From: Flavobacteriia bacterium
Lineage (GTDB): Bacteria > Bacteroidota > Bacteroidia > Flavobacteriales_D > Crocinitomicaceae
Length of the DNA stretch: 64,000 nt
Direction: 5' to 3'
NCBI GenBank assembly: GCA_016178305.1
Contig: JACOTM010000035.1
Location: 56,673 to 120,672, forward strand
In this document: piece by piece, positions 34,064 to 42,135 of the stretch
How positions within the stretch are numbered: the stretch's first letter is position 1
Layout of the letters: every line of letters begins with the position of its first letter
Notes under the pieces: generated by a model
Databases searched by the model: none
What the model was told of the DNA's origin: nothing
Seen by the model: the letters and a program-made list of their open reading frames with translations, nothing else
Made by a program: the position numbers and the translations under genes

Positions 34064-34450
34064 TTATGTTTGCGGCGGATGGAAAATTGAATTTAATTTG
34101 CTTTTTTGAAGATTGAATTGCTTCTTATAACTATTTTTGGAAGATTCTTTTTCCACTAATCGCACAAAGTTCATCGAGAGTGGTAAAATATTTTGATTTG
34201 TAACAACTTCCATTTTTTCTTTATTTGAAGTCGTTGGTTTTTCTTTTTGGTCCTGTTTTTTTAATTGCTTTGCCAAATGACATTTTCCATTACATTTTAA
34301 AATTGGCTTTGATTTATTGACACATAAATTGGTAGCAATATATTCTTTATTTAAAATGTAATCCGTATAGACAACAAATTTCCCCAATGCTTGCATCACA
34401 AAAGCACTGATGATAATCCATGAAATAAATAAATGTAATTTGCTTTTCAC
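34064..34450 (-). CDS. Small membrane protein with CNGKCH motif
   Basis: About 128 residues if the GTG at 34450 is used; an ATG at 34498 would add 16 residues upstream of the best promoter box (TATTTTTG, 34455-34462). One transmembrane helix (HLFISWIIISAFVMQALGKF) is followed by NLCVNKSKPILKCNGKCHLAKQL, with three cysteines and a His that could bind a metal or haem. A Lys/Gln-rich tail follows. The family is widespread and uncharacterised in Bacteroidota, often next to copper-type genes. It opens the minus-strand metal-like locus. Confidence 0.72.
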   Translation of the reverse strand: MKSKLHLFISWIIISAFVMQALGKFVVYTDYILNKEYIATNLCVNKSKPILKCNGKCHLAKQLKKQDQKEKPTTSNKEKMEVVTNQNILPLSMNFVRLVEKESSKNSYKKQFNLQKSKLNSIFHPPQT

Positions 34451-34499
34451 AATGCAAAAATAAGTATTCTTGATCACATTTATCGGTAGTAAAAACAAA

Positions 34500-34525
34500 A
34501 AAAGCTCGAAAAAAATCGAGCTTTT
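34500..34525 (-). terminator. Terminator after the 34544 gene
   Basis: AAAAGCTCGA (34500-34509) pairs perfectly with TCGAGCTTTT (34516-34525) around six As. On the minus strand the U-run follows, so it ends transcription of the gene at 34544-35089. Confidence 0.8.
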
Positions 34526-34543
34526 AAATTAATTATATTGAAA

Positions 34544-35089
34544 TTAATTCATTTTATATTTCTTAAAAAATGCATCCCAATTCCAAATAAAATTACCCAT
34601 TACCTCATCCATTCTTTTCAAGAATAAAGGATTTGGAGCTTGCATTCTTCTGAAATATTTATCTTGAAATTCATTCAATTTATACTTTTCAAAAACAGCT
34701 TTAGACATTCCATAAATCATATTTTTGGAAGGATGATTAATTCTAGCTATAAAACTTTGGTATTCACGAACAATCTGCTGAAATTCACTTCCAGTCATTT
34801 CATACATTTTACCTAGTTTATTAAATATTATTTGTTCAACGCGTTCTGCTTGATCTGATTCAAAAGTACTTTCTAAAAACGATAAATTTCCAACAATAAC
34901 TATAATTGCAAATTCTCCATTTTGTTTTGAATCAATTTCAGGAGATTTCACAAATGCAACATCTTCATTTATCAATTCAGCAACCTCTACAAATCCATTA
35001 TCAACGACATCTAATAATGCGTTAACAAAAATATTAGCAACTTGTTCGTCAGATAATTTTCTTTTTAATAATGTTCCAAGTAGAGCCAT
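34544..35089 (-). CDS. Conserved hypothetical cytoplasmic protein
   Basis: 181 residues, no signal peptide or helix in the membrane. It begins LLGTLLKRKLSDEQVANIFVNALLDVV and ends in an aromatic- and basic-rich segment (MGNFIWNWDAFFKKYK). Mostly helical in character, reminiscent of small Flavobacteriales-specific proteins of unknown role. A -7 box TAAATTTG (minus strand, 35113-35120) lies 24 nt upstream and a terminator follows, so it is a one-gene unit. Not assigned to a family. Confidence 0.75.
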   Translation of the reverse strand: MALLGTLLKRKLSDEQVANIFVNALLDVVDNGFVEVAELINEDVAFVKSPEIDSKQNGEFAIIVIVGNLSFLESTFESDQAERVEQIIFNKLGKMYEMTGSEFQQIVREYQSFIARINHPSKNMIYGMSKAVFEKYKLNEFQDKYFRRMQAPNPLFLKRMDEVMGNFIWNWDAFFKKYKMN

Positions 35090-35112
35090 AGTGTGTTATT
35101 ATAATCTTAAAA

Positions 35113-35120
35113 CAAATTTA
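35113..35120 (-). promoter_or_regulatory. -7 promoter box for the 34544 gene
   Basis: The minus strand reads TAAATTTG, a match to TAnnTTTG, 24 nt upstream of the start at 35089. Confidence 0.45.
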
Positions 35121-35200
35121 ACACAGAAATCAATGTCTTTCATTATCAATAGATTTAGGTTTTCAACTAAGTTTTCAACAAGATTAAAAAAACCCCTAAA

Positions 35201-35614
35201 TCACTCATTCATAAGAAAATATTCAATAGCTAAATCATAACTCTGAAGACCAAATCCAAAAATACAACCTTTTGTAACTGGTGAAATCAAGGAAGTGTGT
35301 CTAAATTCTTCTCTGTTCGAGACGTTAGAAATATGAACTTCAACAACTGGAGTTTGAATTGCATGAATACAATCTCGTATTGCGACACTTGTATGTGTAT
35401 ATCCCCCCGCATTCAAAACAATACCATCATGATTTGAGACCTGTAAAATATTTATCAATTCTCCCTCTACATTTGACTGTTGATAATCTAATTCAATATT
35501 AAATTTATTTTTTAATTCTTCAAAATACATTTCGAATGTTTGATTACCATATATTTGTGGTTCACGAGTACCAAGTAAATTCAAATTTGGTCCATTTAAT
35601 ATTAAAATTTTCAT
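35201..35614 (-). CDS. aroQ: Type II 3-dehydroquinate dehydratase
   Basis: Converts 3-dehydroquinate to 3-dehydroshikimate in the shikimate pathway. With the start at 35614 it is 137 residues, the normal size of this dodecameric enzyme. The class motif ILNGPNLNLLGTREPQIYG holds the catalytic Tyr (about 22), and the His is in VEVHISNVSNREEFRHTS. An ATG two codons upstream (35620) overlaps the divergent xerD start, so the shorter frame is preferred. No neighbour is part of the same pathway. Confidence 0.95.
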   Translation of the reverse strand: MKILILNGPNLNLLGTREPQIYGNQTFEMYFEELKNKFNIELDYQQSNVEGELINILQVSNHDGIVLNAGGYTHTSVAIRDCIHAIQTPVVEVHISNVSNREEFRHTSLISPVTKGCIFGFGLQSYDLAIEYFLMNE

Positions 35615-35618
35615 ACGC

Positions 35619-36527
35619 ATGTCATCTTGGGAGCGCTATATTAAACATTTTATTTCATTTTTAAAAATCGAAAAGGGGCTTTCTGAAAATTCCATTTTTG
35701 CTTATCAGAACGATGTGATAAAATTAAAAGATTATGCATCACCTAAAAATATTGAACCAACACAATTAACCTTTAACAATCTGAAAGAATTTATTACTGT
35801 TTTATATGATTTAGGCTTAAGTGCTCGTTCTCAAGCTCGAATCATCAGTGGAGTCAAGCAATTTTTTGGATTTCTTTTATTAGAAGATGAAATTCAAGAT
35901 GATCCAAGTGAACTTTTAGAAATGCCTCGTTTAGGCAAAAAATTACCTGAAGTTCTTTCCGTCGAAGAAATTGATGCCTTAATTGCCGCTATAGACATGA
36001 GTAAAAACGAAAGTCATCGTAATAAAGCAATGCTCGAAACATTATATAGTTGCGGATTACGGGTTAGTGAATTGATTAATCTTCGTTTTTCAGATCTCTA
36101 TTTTGAAGAAGGCTTTATTCGAGTAATTGGAAAAGGAAATAAAGAACGACTAGTTCCAGTTAGTGAAAATGTTGAACATGAAATCTCAATTTACAATGAT
36201 TTTGTAAGAAAACATCAAGTCATAAAGCCTGGATTTGAGAACATTGTTTTCTTAAACCGACGAGGTGAGCAATTAACCCGTATTATGATTTTTACAATTA
36301 TCAAAAATTTAGCTACGACAATTGGCTTAAAAAAGAATATTTCTCCACATACTTTTCGTCATTCATTTGCTACGCACATGATTGAAGGAGGTGCAAATTT
36401 GAGAGCAATTCAAGAAATGTTGGGGCATGAATCAATTACGACAACAGAAATTTACACTCATTTAGATCAACGCTACTTGAAAGAAGCAATTATTTCATTT
36501 CATCCTCGAAATTTAGGCGGGAGATAA
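35619..36527 (+). CDS. xerD: Tyrosine recombinase XerD-like
   Basis: 302 residues. N-terminal SAM-like core-binding domain (1-90, FLKIEKGLSENSIFAYQNDV), C-terminal catalytic domain with Arg in SCGLRVSELINL, the HTFRHSFATHMI box, the LGHESITTTEIYTH box and the nucleophilic Tyr just before TH. The role is resolution of chromosome dimers at dif together with a partner XerC; a second recombinase is not in the window. It starts back to back with aroQ, so the two share a very short divergent promoter region. Confidence 0.95.
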   Translation: MSSWERYIKHFISFLKIEKGLSENSIFAYQNDVIKLKDYASPKNIEPTQLTFNNLKEFITVLYDLGLSARSQARIISGVKQFFGFLLLEDEIQDDPSELLEMPRLGKKLPEVLSVEEIDALIAAIDMSKNESHRNKAMLETLYSCGLRVSELINLRFSDLYFEEGFIRVIGKGNKERLVPVSENVEHEISIYNDFVRKHQVIKPGFENIVFLNRRGEQLTRIMIFTIIKNLATTIGLKKNISPHTFRHSFATHMIEGGANLRAIQEMLGHESITTTEIYTHLDQRYLKEAIISFHPRNLGGR

Positions 36528-36608
36528 GAATTTCTAACCTAAAAAATACTTGATTTATTCTTTTTCTTATTTCTAAATCACGTTTAAAACCTGAACTTGA
36601 CTAAAATT

Positions 36609-38138
36609 TCAATCGAATCTCAGGTTATAATGTAAACCGATACCAAAATTGGTATAAATTCTTTTACGAGCAACATCCCCCCAATTTAATGCTGGATTTA
36701 AAGAATATCCCAATAATGAATTTAAACTGATACCAAATTGATTGAATTGATATCGAAATTGAGGTCTTAGACAAATAGTTGCTCCAAAATTTCTTATCAC
36801 TGGGTCATAAACACCTTTACTACCTGAACTTAATTTTACGGATTGATAATTCAACATTAATCCTGCATTCAAATCAAAATAAGCATGTGTATTTATTTTT
36901 TGAGTAAATCCAAAATATAAAGGAATACTAAGATTAAACACAGAATAAACATTATTTAAATTCATCATTTTTTGTAATAATGAATAATTTGGATTTAGTA
37001 CTTCTGTATAACCAATCGTTGAGCCATTTGAATCAATAATTGGTATATAAGAGGTATCGTATCCTATTATTGTAGAATCTATGTCTGAATAAGTATAAGT
37101 AAACTTATTTTCTGTTTTTTCCAGATTTATTCCTGAAGCTATACTAATCTTAGAGTTCAACAATCTCGAAGCTTCAATATTCAGAAAATAACCATTTCGC
37201 TCGGTTAAATTATAAGCTGGTTTTACAGGAAAATAATTGGATCCAAAACCTGTTCCGAATCTTATAGAGGCCATCCAATTATATTGTGTTGTTAACGGGT
37301 CTTCTTTTTTAGTTGTATCAATTGAAACAGTATTAAGACTCACATTTTCGTCTTGTTTCAAGAGGCTATCGGAATTGTTGTTAGAAATATTTTGAATTCC
37401 GCTACCATCATTACTCTTTTCTGATTTTGAAGTATCTTTTTCTAGTTCTACTCCAATTTTCTTCGCTACTAAATTAGGAACTAAGCCATCCTTATTTGAA
37501 ATATTTTGAAATTTTGAATTATTATTCGAGTCATTCAACTGAGCCGTCAAGTTATTTGTTTTCAAATTGTCATTTATTTTTAAATACTTGATTCGATTTC
37601 CTTTTAATTTCTTTTTTTTCTTTTGATTAGAAAAACTGGATGTTGAAATCGGTGTCTTTTTTCGGATTAATTGATCTTTCGCGTTTGTAGAAGTAGGTTC
37701 ATCCTTTCCAATATCATTGGGACTGTGTTTAAAATCTGTTACGTTTTGCGACTGATTAGACAAAGGAATAACTTGATTTATTTTGCTTGATTGCTTGAGC
37801 TCTTTTTTTGAATTACCTATATTTTTTATTTTCGCTACCGATTGTTTTGAGTCTTTATTTAAAGAATTCTCTTCCCGAATAGTATTTACGTTGTCAAGCA
37901 ATTCTGTTTTTTGAGCTGTTAAAATTTCTTCATTATTTTCAGAAACTGATGAATTGTATATATATAATCCCGTAACTAATCCAATAAAAGCTAGTGATAA
38001 AAATAGCCAATACATTTTCTTATTAGAATTACCATATATTTTTCTTTCAATTGAAGATTTCAATTCCGTTGGAGGAGTCACTGAAAACTCTTCAAAAGCG
38101 GAAGCAAATAAATCTTCTATTTCATCTTCTTTTTTCAT
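36609..38138 (-). CDS. Membrane protein with cytosolic N-terminus and C-terminal beta-barrel, likely anti-sigma partner
   Basis: 509 residues. The first 38 are cytosolic and acidic (EDEIEDLFASAFEEFSVTPP), then comes a transmembrane helix (about 41-62, MYWLFLSLAFIGLVTGLYIY). A long low-complexity Ser/Asn/Lys region (about 75-270) leads to an outer-membrane-type beta-barrel domain (about 280-509, MASIRFGTGFGSNYF and GIGLHYNLRF at the end). The start overlaps the upstream ECF sigma-factor stop by 4 nt (ATGA), the classic sigma/anti-sigma pair. One polypeptide thus appears to span the periplasm. Its 3' end contains a copy of the TTTTAATCGAA repeat. Confidence 0.8.
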   Translation of the reverse strand: MKKEDEIEDLFASAFEEFSVTPPTELKSSIERKIYGNSNKKMYWLFLSLAFIGLVTGLYIYNSSVSENNEEILTAQKTELLDNVNTIREENSLNKDSKQSVAKIKNIGNSKKELKQSSKINQVIPLSNQSQNVTDFKHSPNDIGKDEPTSTNAKDQLIRKKTPISTSSFSNQKKKKKLKGNRIKYLKINDNLKTNNLTAQLNDSNNNSKFQNISNKDGLVPNLVAKKIGVELEKDTSKSEKSNDGSGIQNISNNNSDSLLKQDENVSLNTVSIDTTKKEDPLTTQYNWMASIRFGTGFGSNYFPVKPAYNLTERNGYFLNIEASRLLNSKISIASGINLEKTENKFTYTYSDIDSTIIGYDTSYIPIIDSNGSTIGYTEVLNPNYSLLQKMMNLNNVYSVFNLSIPLYFGFTQKINTHAYFDLNAGLMLNYQSVKLSSGSKGVYDPVIRNFGATICLRPQFRYQFNQFGISLNSLLGYSLNPALNWGDVARKRIYTNFGIGLHYNLRFD

Positions 38139-38680
38139 CTTTCTATTTTTTCAGATTCCAAAATATTTTGTATCATTTTTTTAGCCTTAAAATATTGAGA
38201 TTTTGAAGTGCCTTCAGATATATTAAGGTATTCTGCAATTTCTTTATGTGTTAAATTATCAATTGTATATAAATTAAAGATCGTTCTGTATCCATCTGGT
38301 AATTTATTCAAAACATATAATAATTTCTTTTTTAAATCGTCTTTATCAGTTGTATTCGTTTCTATTTCTTGAATCTGGTCAAAATCAGTTTCATTTTCAA
38401 CTAAAACAAACTTGTAATTTTTTTTTATATAATTCAAAGCTTCATGAATCATAATTGTTTTTATCCAAGCTCCAAAAGGTTTTGCTACTTCATATTGATT
38501 TTTATGGATGTGTACTTTGATAAATCCTTCTTGTAAAACATCTTGCGCATCATCTGCGCAACGAGTATAACGCAAACAAATTCCATACATTGCTCCTGAA
38601 TATAATTGATAGATTTTATCGAAGGCATATTTTTTACCCTTCACAAAATCAATCAAAATATCCTGTGTAATCAAGTGCAA
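38135..38680 (-). CDS. ECF-type RNA polymerase sigma factor
   Basis: 181 residues. Region 2 (about 18-85, YQLYSGAMYGICLRYTRCADDAQDVLQEGFIKV, cited in part, and GAWIKTIMIHEALNYIKK) and region 4 (about 125-175, LPDGYRTIFNLYTIDNLTHKEIAEYLNISEGTSKSQ, cited in part). Group 4 factor. Translationally coupled to a membrane protein that is the probable anti-sigma. A -7 box (TAAATTTG, 38739-38746) and a 33-nt near-palindrome (38694-38726) precede the start. Confidence 0.92.
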   Translation of the reverse strand: MHLITQDILIDFVKGKKYAFDKIYQLYSGAMYGICLRYTRCADDAQDVLQEGFIKVHIHKNQYEVAKPFGAWIKTIMIHEALNYIKKNYKFVLVENETDFDQIQEIETNTTDKDDLKKKLLYVLNKLPDGYRTIFNLYTIDNLTHKEIAEYLNISEGTSKSQYFKAKKMIQNILESEKIER

Positions 38681-38693
38681 TTGTGTTTTAAAA

Positions 38694-38726
38694 GTGTCTA
38701 AAAATAAGAATCTTATTTCTAGACAC
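38694..38726. promoter_or_regulatory. 33-nt near-perfect palindrome upstream of the sigma-factor gene
   Basis: GTGTCTAAAAATAAGA on the left and TCTTATTTCTAGACAC on the right are reverse complements except for one pair. It lies between the -7 box at 38739-38746 and the start at 38680, so it falls in the 5' leader. It could be a hairpin that affects translation or an operator. Confidence 0.55.
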
Positions 38727-38738
38727 TGTTATTATTTA

Positions 38739-38746
38739 CAAATTTA
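38739..38746 (-). promoter_or_regulatory. -7 promoter box of the sigma-factor operon
   Basis: The minus strand reads TAAATTTG, matching TAnnTTTG, about 60 nt upstream of the ATG at 38680. Confidence 0.45.
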
Positions 38747-38771
38747 TTTATTTCAAGCTCAATAAGTTTTA

Positions 38772-39128
38772 TTAACCTCCAAACCCTGTAGAATCAACTC
38801 CCCCATTTCCTCCTGTACCTGTTGAGTCTCCCCAATTCCCTGGATCAGTTGAACCTCCTCCTCCATTCCATGAAGTTGAATCTCCAGTTCCTGAACCTCC
38901 TCCATTACACCATGTTGAGTCAATTCCTCCTGAATTTCCACCAGTTGAATCTCCAGGATTTCCTGAATTTCCACCGTTATTATTTCCTGAAGAGTCCGAA
39001 ACCCAAGTTGTATCTACGCCATTTGAATCTCCTGTGTTTGGATTAATCGGATCATCTTGACAAGATTGTAAAGATAAAATTAAACCTAAAATTCCAAAAT
39101 ACCCTGCTAACAAAACTTTCTTTTTCAT
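38772..39128 (-). CDS. Gly/Ser/Thr-rich low-complexity lipoprotein
   Basis: 118 residues with a lipoprotein signal ending in LSLQSC (Cys at about 23). The mature part is almost wholly low complexity: approximate repeats of GGNSGGIDSTW-like units with Gly, Ser, Asn, Asp, Thr and Trp. It would be an extended, flexible surface or periplasmic anchor. It lies just upstream of the ECF sigma-factor operon on the same strand, with an intervening promoter, so it may be a member or target of that regulon. Function unknown. Confidence 0.7.
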   Translation of the reverse strand: MKKKVLLAGYFGILGLILSLQSCQDDPINPNTGDSNGVDTTWVSDSSGNNNGGNSGNPGDSTGGNSGGIDSTWCNGGGSGTGDSTSWNGGGGSTDPGNWGDSTGTGGNGGVDSTGFGG

Positions 39129-39365
39129 AATCTTTAATTTTTATATTCAATCTAATTACAATTATAAAAACCAAAGGGTTGCTTCGCTTCTATTTTTTTT
39201 CTGAAAAAAGCAATAAAAAACTTATTCGAAACGTTTATCCCTAAAAATAACAAATTCAGGCAACCCTTTCAATCGATATTTGTATATAGGATAAGAGTAA
39301 GATTAAACAGGTCGAAAATTCGCAATATTTCAATGGTTTAGATTTATTTTATATATTTCAGTTAC
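39129..39365. other. Gene-free region with a spaced inverted repeat
   Basis: The 314 nt between the lipoprotein start (39128) and the rimO stop (39443) have no gene. AAAGGGTTGC at 39173-39182 and GCAACCCTTT at 39260-39269 form a perfect 10-bp inverted repeat 77 nt apart, about 45 nt upstream of the lipoprotein start. It may hold regulator sites. The rimO terminator (39366-39400) follows. Confidence 0.5.
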
Positions 39366-39400
39366 AAAAAAAGCATCATTAAGTGATGCTTTTTTTTTTT
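39366..39400 (-). terminator. Terminator after rimO
   Basis: AAAAAAAGCATCA (39366-39378) pairs with TGATGCTTTTTTT (39384-39396) around TTAAG. T-runs on both strands allow it to work in both directions; rimO ends at 39443. Confidence 0.85.
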
Positions 39401-39442
39401 GTGATCTGAATAAGAAACTGTTTTGAATTTAATTTTTGAACA

Positions 39443-40753
39443 TTAAACTATTTTACCATACAAATCATAATGATCTGCACTCGTAATTTCAATTGTAGCA
39501 AAATCCCCTATTCTTAAATATCCATCTGCTTTTTTTACTAATACTTCATTATCGACTTCTGGTGAATCAAATTCTGTTCTACCAATATAATATTCCCCTT
39601 CAACTCTATCGAAAAGAACTTTATATTGTTGTCCGACTTTTAATTGATTCAATTCATAACTAATTCCTGATTGAAGTTCCATAATTTTATCTGCACGTTC
39701 TTTTTTAACTTTTTCAGGAACATCATCTTCAGAATTATAAGCATGTGTATTATCTTCATGTGAATATGTAAAAATTCCCAAACGATCAAACCGCATTTTC
39801 TCAACAAATTCATACATTTCTTGAAATTCGGCCTCTGTTTCACCTGGATACCCCGCAATCAATGTTGTTCTCAAAGCAATATTTGGTATTTTTGCCCGAA
39901 TTTCATTCACTAATTCCTCTGTTTTTTCTCGTGTTATTCCACGTCTCATGGCTTGTAATATTTTCGTAGAACCATGTTGTAAAGGCATATCTAAATAATT
40001 ACAAACATTTGATTTTGTACTCATTACATCTAAAATATCCATTGGAAAACCTGCAGGAAAAGCATAATGCAAACGAATCCATTCAATTCCTTCAACTTCT
40101 GAAAGTTTGTCAATTAATTCTGCTAAATTTCTTTTTTTATAAATATCTAATCCGTAATACGTTAAATCTTGGGCAATTAACATCAATTCTTTGACTCCTT
40201 GTGCTGCTAAACTTTTTGCACTTTTCAATAAATCTTCAATTGGTGTTGACAAATGTTTCCCTCTCATTATCGGAATCGCACAAAAAGAACAAGGTCTATC
40301 ACATCCTTCTGCTATTTTGAAGTAAGCATAATGTGAAGGAGTCGTTAATAATCGTTCTCCAACTAATTCATGTTTATAATCAGCTTTCAAAGTTTTTAAT
40401 AAACGTGGCAAATCTCTTGTACCAAAAAATGCATCAACTTCGGGAATTTCTTTTTCTAAATCATCTTTATATCGTTCGGACAAACAACCAGTAACATAAA
40501 CTTTACTCACTAAACCCTCAGATTTTGCTTCCGCATACCGAATAATTGTATCAATTGATTCTTGCTTCGCATTATCGATAAACCCACATGTGTTGATTAT
40601 TACTATCTCAGCGTCATCATCCATTGATTCATGTTCAACATCAAACTTATTTGCTTTCAATTGTGACATCATCACTTCTGAATCAAAAATATTCTTAGAA
40701 CATCCTAAAGTAACAACATTGACTTTATTCTTTTTGAGCGTTTTTGTTTTCAT
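39443..40753 (-). CDS. rimO: Ribosomal protein S12 methylthiotransferase
   Basis: 436 residues. A radical-SAM enzyme that adds a methylthio group to an Asp of ribosomal protein S12. The N-terminal UPF0004 domain has three Cys (LGCSKN, NTCGF, VTGCLSE) for one [4Fe-4S] cluster. The radical-SAM CDRPCSFC motif is near residue 150. A C-terminal TRAM domain follows. MiaB, its paralogue, would have tRNA-specific features, and LGCSKNIFDSEVMM fits RimO. A -7 box (TAATTTTG, minus strand, 40758-40765) lies so near the start that the mRNA could be leaderless. Confidence 0.95.
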   Translation of the reverse strand: MKTKTLKKNKVNVVTLGCSKNIFDSEVMMSQLKANKFDVEHESMDDDAEIVIINTCGFIDNAKQESIDTIIRYAEAKSEGLVSKVYVTGCLSERYKDDLEKEIPEVDAFFGTRDLPRLLKTLKADYKHELVGERLLTTPSHYAYFKIAEGCDRPCSFCAIPIMRGKHLSTPIEDLLKSAKSLAAQGVKELMLIAQDLTYYGLDIYKKRNLAELIDKLSEVEGIEWIRLHYAFPAGFPMDILDVMSTKSNVCNYLDMPLQHGSTKILQAMRRGITREKTEELVNEIRAKIPNIALRTTLIAGYPGETEAEFQEMYEFVEKMRFDRLGIFTYSHEDNTHAYNSEDDVPEKVKKERADKIMELQSGISYELNQLKVGQQYKVLFDRVEGEYYIGRTEFDSPEVDNEVLVKKADGYLRIGDFATIEITSADHYDLYGKIV

Positions 40754-40830
40754 GTTGCAAAATTAAGGATAATTCAATCAATAGTGGTAATTATATTATA
40801 TACTTTATCTAAGAAAAATTTCTACTGTTA

Positions 40831-41244
40831 CTATCTAACAAGATCATTTTTTGAGAATTGACAATCAGATGTATCAATTATTTTAAGTAAGACATAAGAT
40901 GAATCTGTATAATTTAATAGTTTATATATAATTTTTTGTGTTACATATTTATTTTCACATACAAATGTATTCTGATAATGAGCATTAATCTTCAAATGTT
41001 GGTTTTTATAATTACTCAAATATATTGAGTCGTTCTTCAGTTCCAGCATTAATTTTTTAGTTTTAGTAGAATCTGATTCTTTATAAAAATTTAATCTCAA
41101 TGTGTCCTGAGGAAAAAATACATTATCTACTAAAAACTTACCTTCTACCTTTATTTGATTATTCGCGCAATCTCCCTTCTTAAAACATTTATTTCCACAA
41201 GAATAACATAAAACAAACATTAATGATATTGTTATTAATTTCAT
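40831..41244 (-). CDS. Putative Cys-containing lipoprotein
   Basis: 137 residues with start at 41244 (MKLITISLMF). The lipobox ends in LCYSC. CGNKCFKKGDCANN follows directly, then beta-prone sequence. The ATG at 41289 adds 15 residues that block a good signal peptide, and it lies at the probable transcription start from the -7 box TATATTTG (minus, 41291-41298); the shorter form is preferred. No family recognised. Monocistronic, between rimO and the next lipoprotein. Confidence 0.72.
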   Translation of the reverse strand: MKLITISLMFVLCYSCGNKCFKKGDCANNQIKVEGKFLVDNVFFPQDTLRLNFYKESDSTKTKKLMLELKNDSIYLSNYKNQHLKINAHYQNTFVCENKYVTQKIIYKLLNYTDSSYVLLKIIDTSDCQFSKNDLVR

Positions 41245-41290
41245 AGCTTCTTTTGAAATATCTAATGAATGTGTTGAAAAAGTATTCATA

Positions 41291-41298
41291 CAAATATA
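41291..41298 (-). promoter_or_regulatory. -7 promoter box deciding the start of the 40831 lipoprotein
   Basis: The minus strand reads TATATTTG, a match to TAnnTTTG. Transcription would begin near 41284, after the upstream ATG (41289) and before the chosen ATG (41244). Confidence 0.45.
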
Positions 41299-41443
41299 TT
41301 ATTGCCCCTTCTCTTTTTAACCTGCATTTTTTATACCGTTAATATTTAGTAAACTGTCTCAATTTATCAAATTAAAACCTACATAAAAAAAATCAACAGC
41401 AACTCATAAAATCACTCATAAACTTTTACACATTGCTAGATTT

Positions 41444-42118
41444 TTATTTTAATATTGATTTTAAGTTTATAACTTTCTCTATCGCTTCTTGTTTTTCGTT
41501 AATATAGTAGATAAATAAATTTTTATCTTTCATGATAATAGAATCCATTTGGCCATAATTCCAAAAATTATTATCCGAAATGTCAACAACTAGTTCTTTA
41601 CTATTTTTAAAATTATGAATTACTAATTCTTTAAATTCTTCGTCACGAATGTGGGCTATAAAATTAGGATTATTTTTAACTTTTTGTCCATAATCATATT
41701 GTTCCATCGGTCTATTTTCATCTGTAAAAACAAAAACTTGAGAATAACATGGTCCACCACAAGCAAAACCTACTACCGTATATAAATCGTTACAATAATT
41801 GATTTGTGATGCTTGAGGACGCGTATCTATAACTTTAGAAAAAAGTTTTTCGCCATTTTTTAATGAAATTGTTAATTTGTACGCATTTGAGTCTGTATTA
41901 GGTATTTCTTCAAGTTTTGAAATATAATGCTTACTCTCTCTATTATACAAACTGTCACGAAAATGTTGTTCACTGATTTCTATTTGTTCGATTTCATTGG
42001 GTTTTATTTCACTTTTTTGAATTGGAGAAATGGCTTTGTTAATTTTTTTTCCCTCTAATTTATTTTGACAACTACAACTAATTAATAATAAAGTTAAAAG
42101 TATCGGATATATTTTCAT
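41444..42118 (-). CDS. Putative lipoprotein of unknown function
   Basis: 224 residues with a lipoprotein signal (LLTLLLISC, Cys at about 15) followed by a second Cys pair (SCQNK). A segment with cysteines, FACGGPCYSQVFVF, lies near the middle. The stop of corA is 17 nt upstream of its start, on the same strand, so it is the last member of the YigZ-M42-corA run. Domain family not recognised. Confidence 0.78.
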   Translation of the reverse strand: MKIYPILLTLLLISCSCQNKLEGKKINKAISPIQKSEIKPNEIEQIEISEQHFRDSLYNRESKHYISKLEEIPNTDSNAYKLTISLKNGEKLFSKVIDTRPQASQINYCNDLYTVVGFACGGPCYSQVFVFTDENRPMEQYDYGQKVKNNPNFIAHIRDEEFKELVIHNFKNSKELVVDISDNNFWNYGQMDSIIMKDKNLFIYYINEKQEAIEKVINLKSILK

Positions 42119-42135
42119 TTTTTAGACTTTAATTA

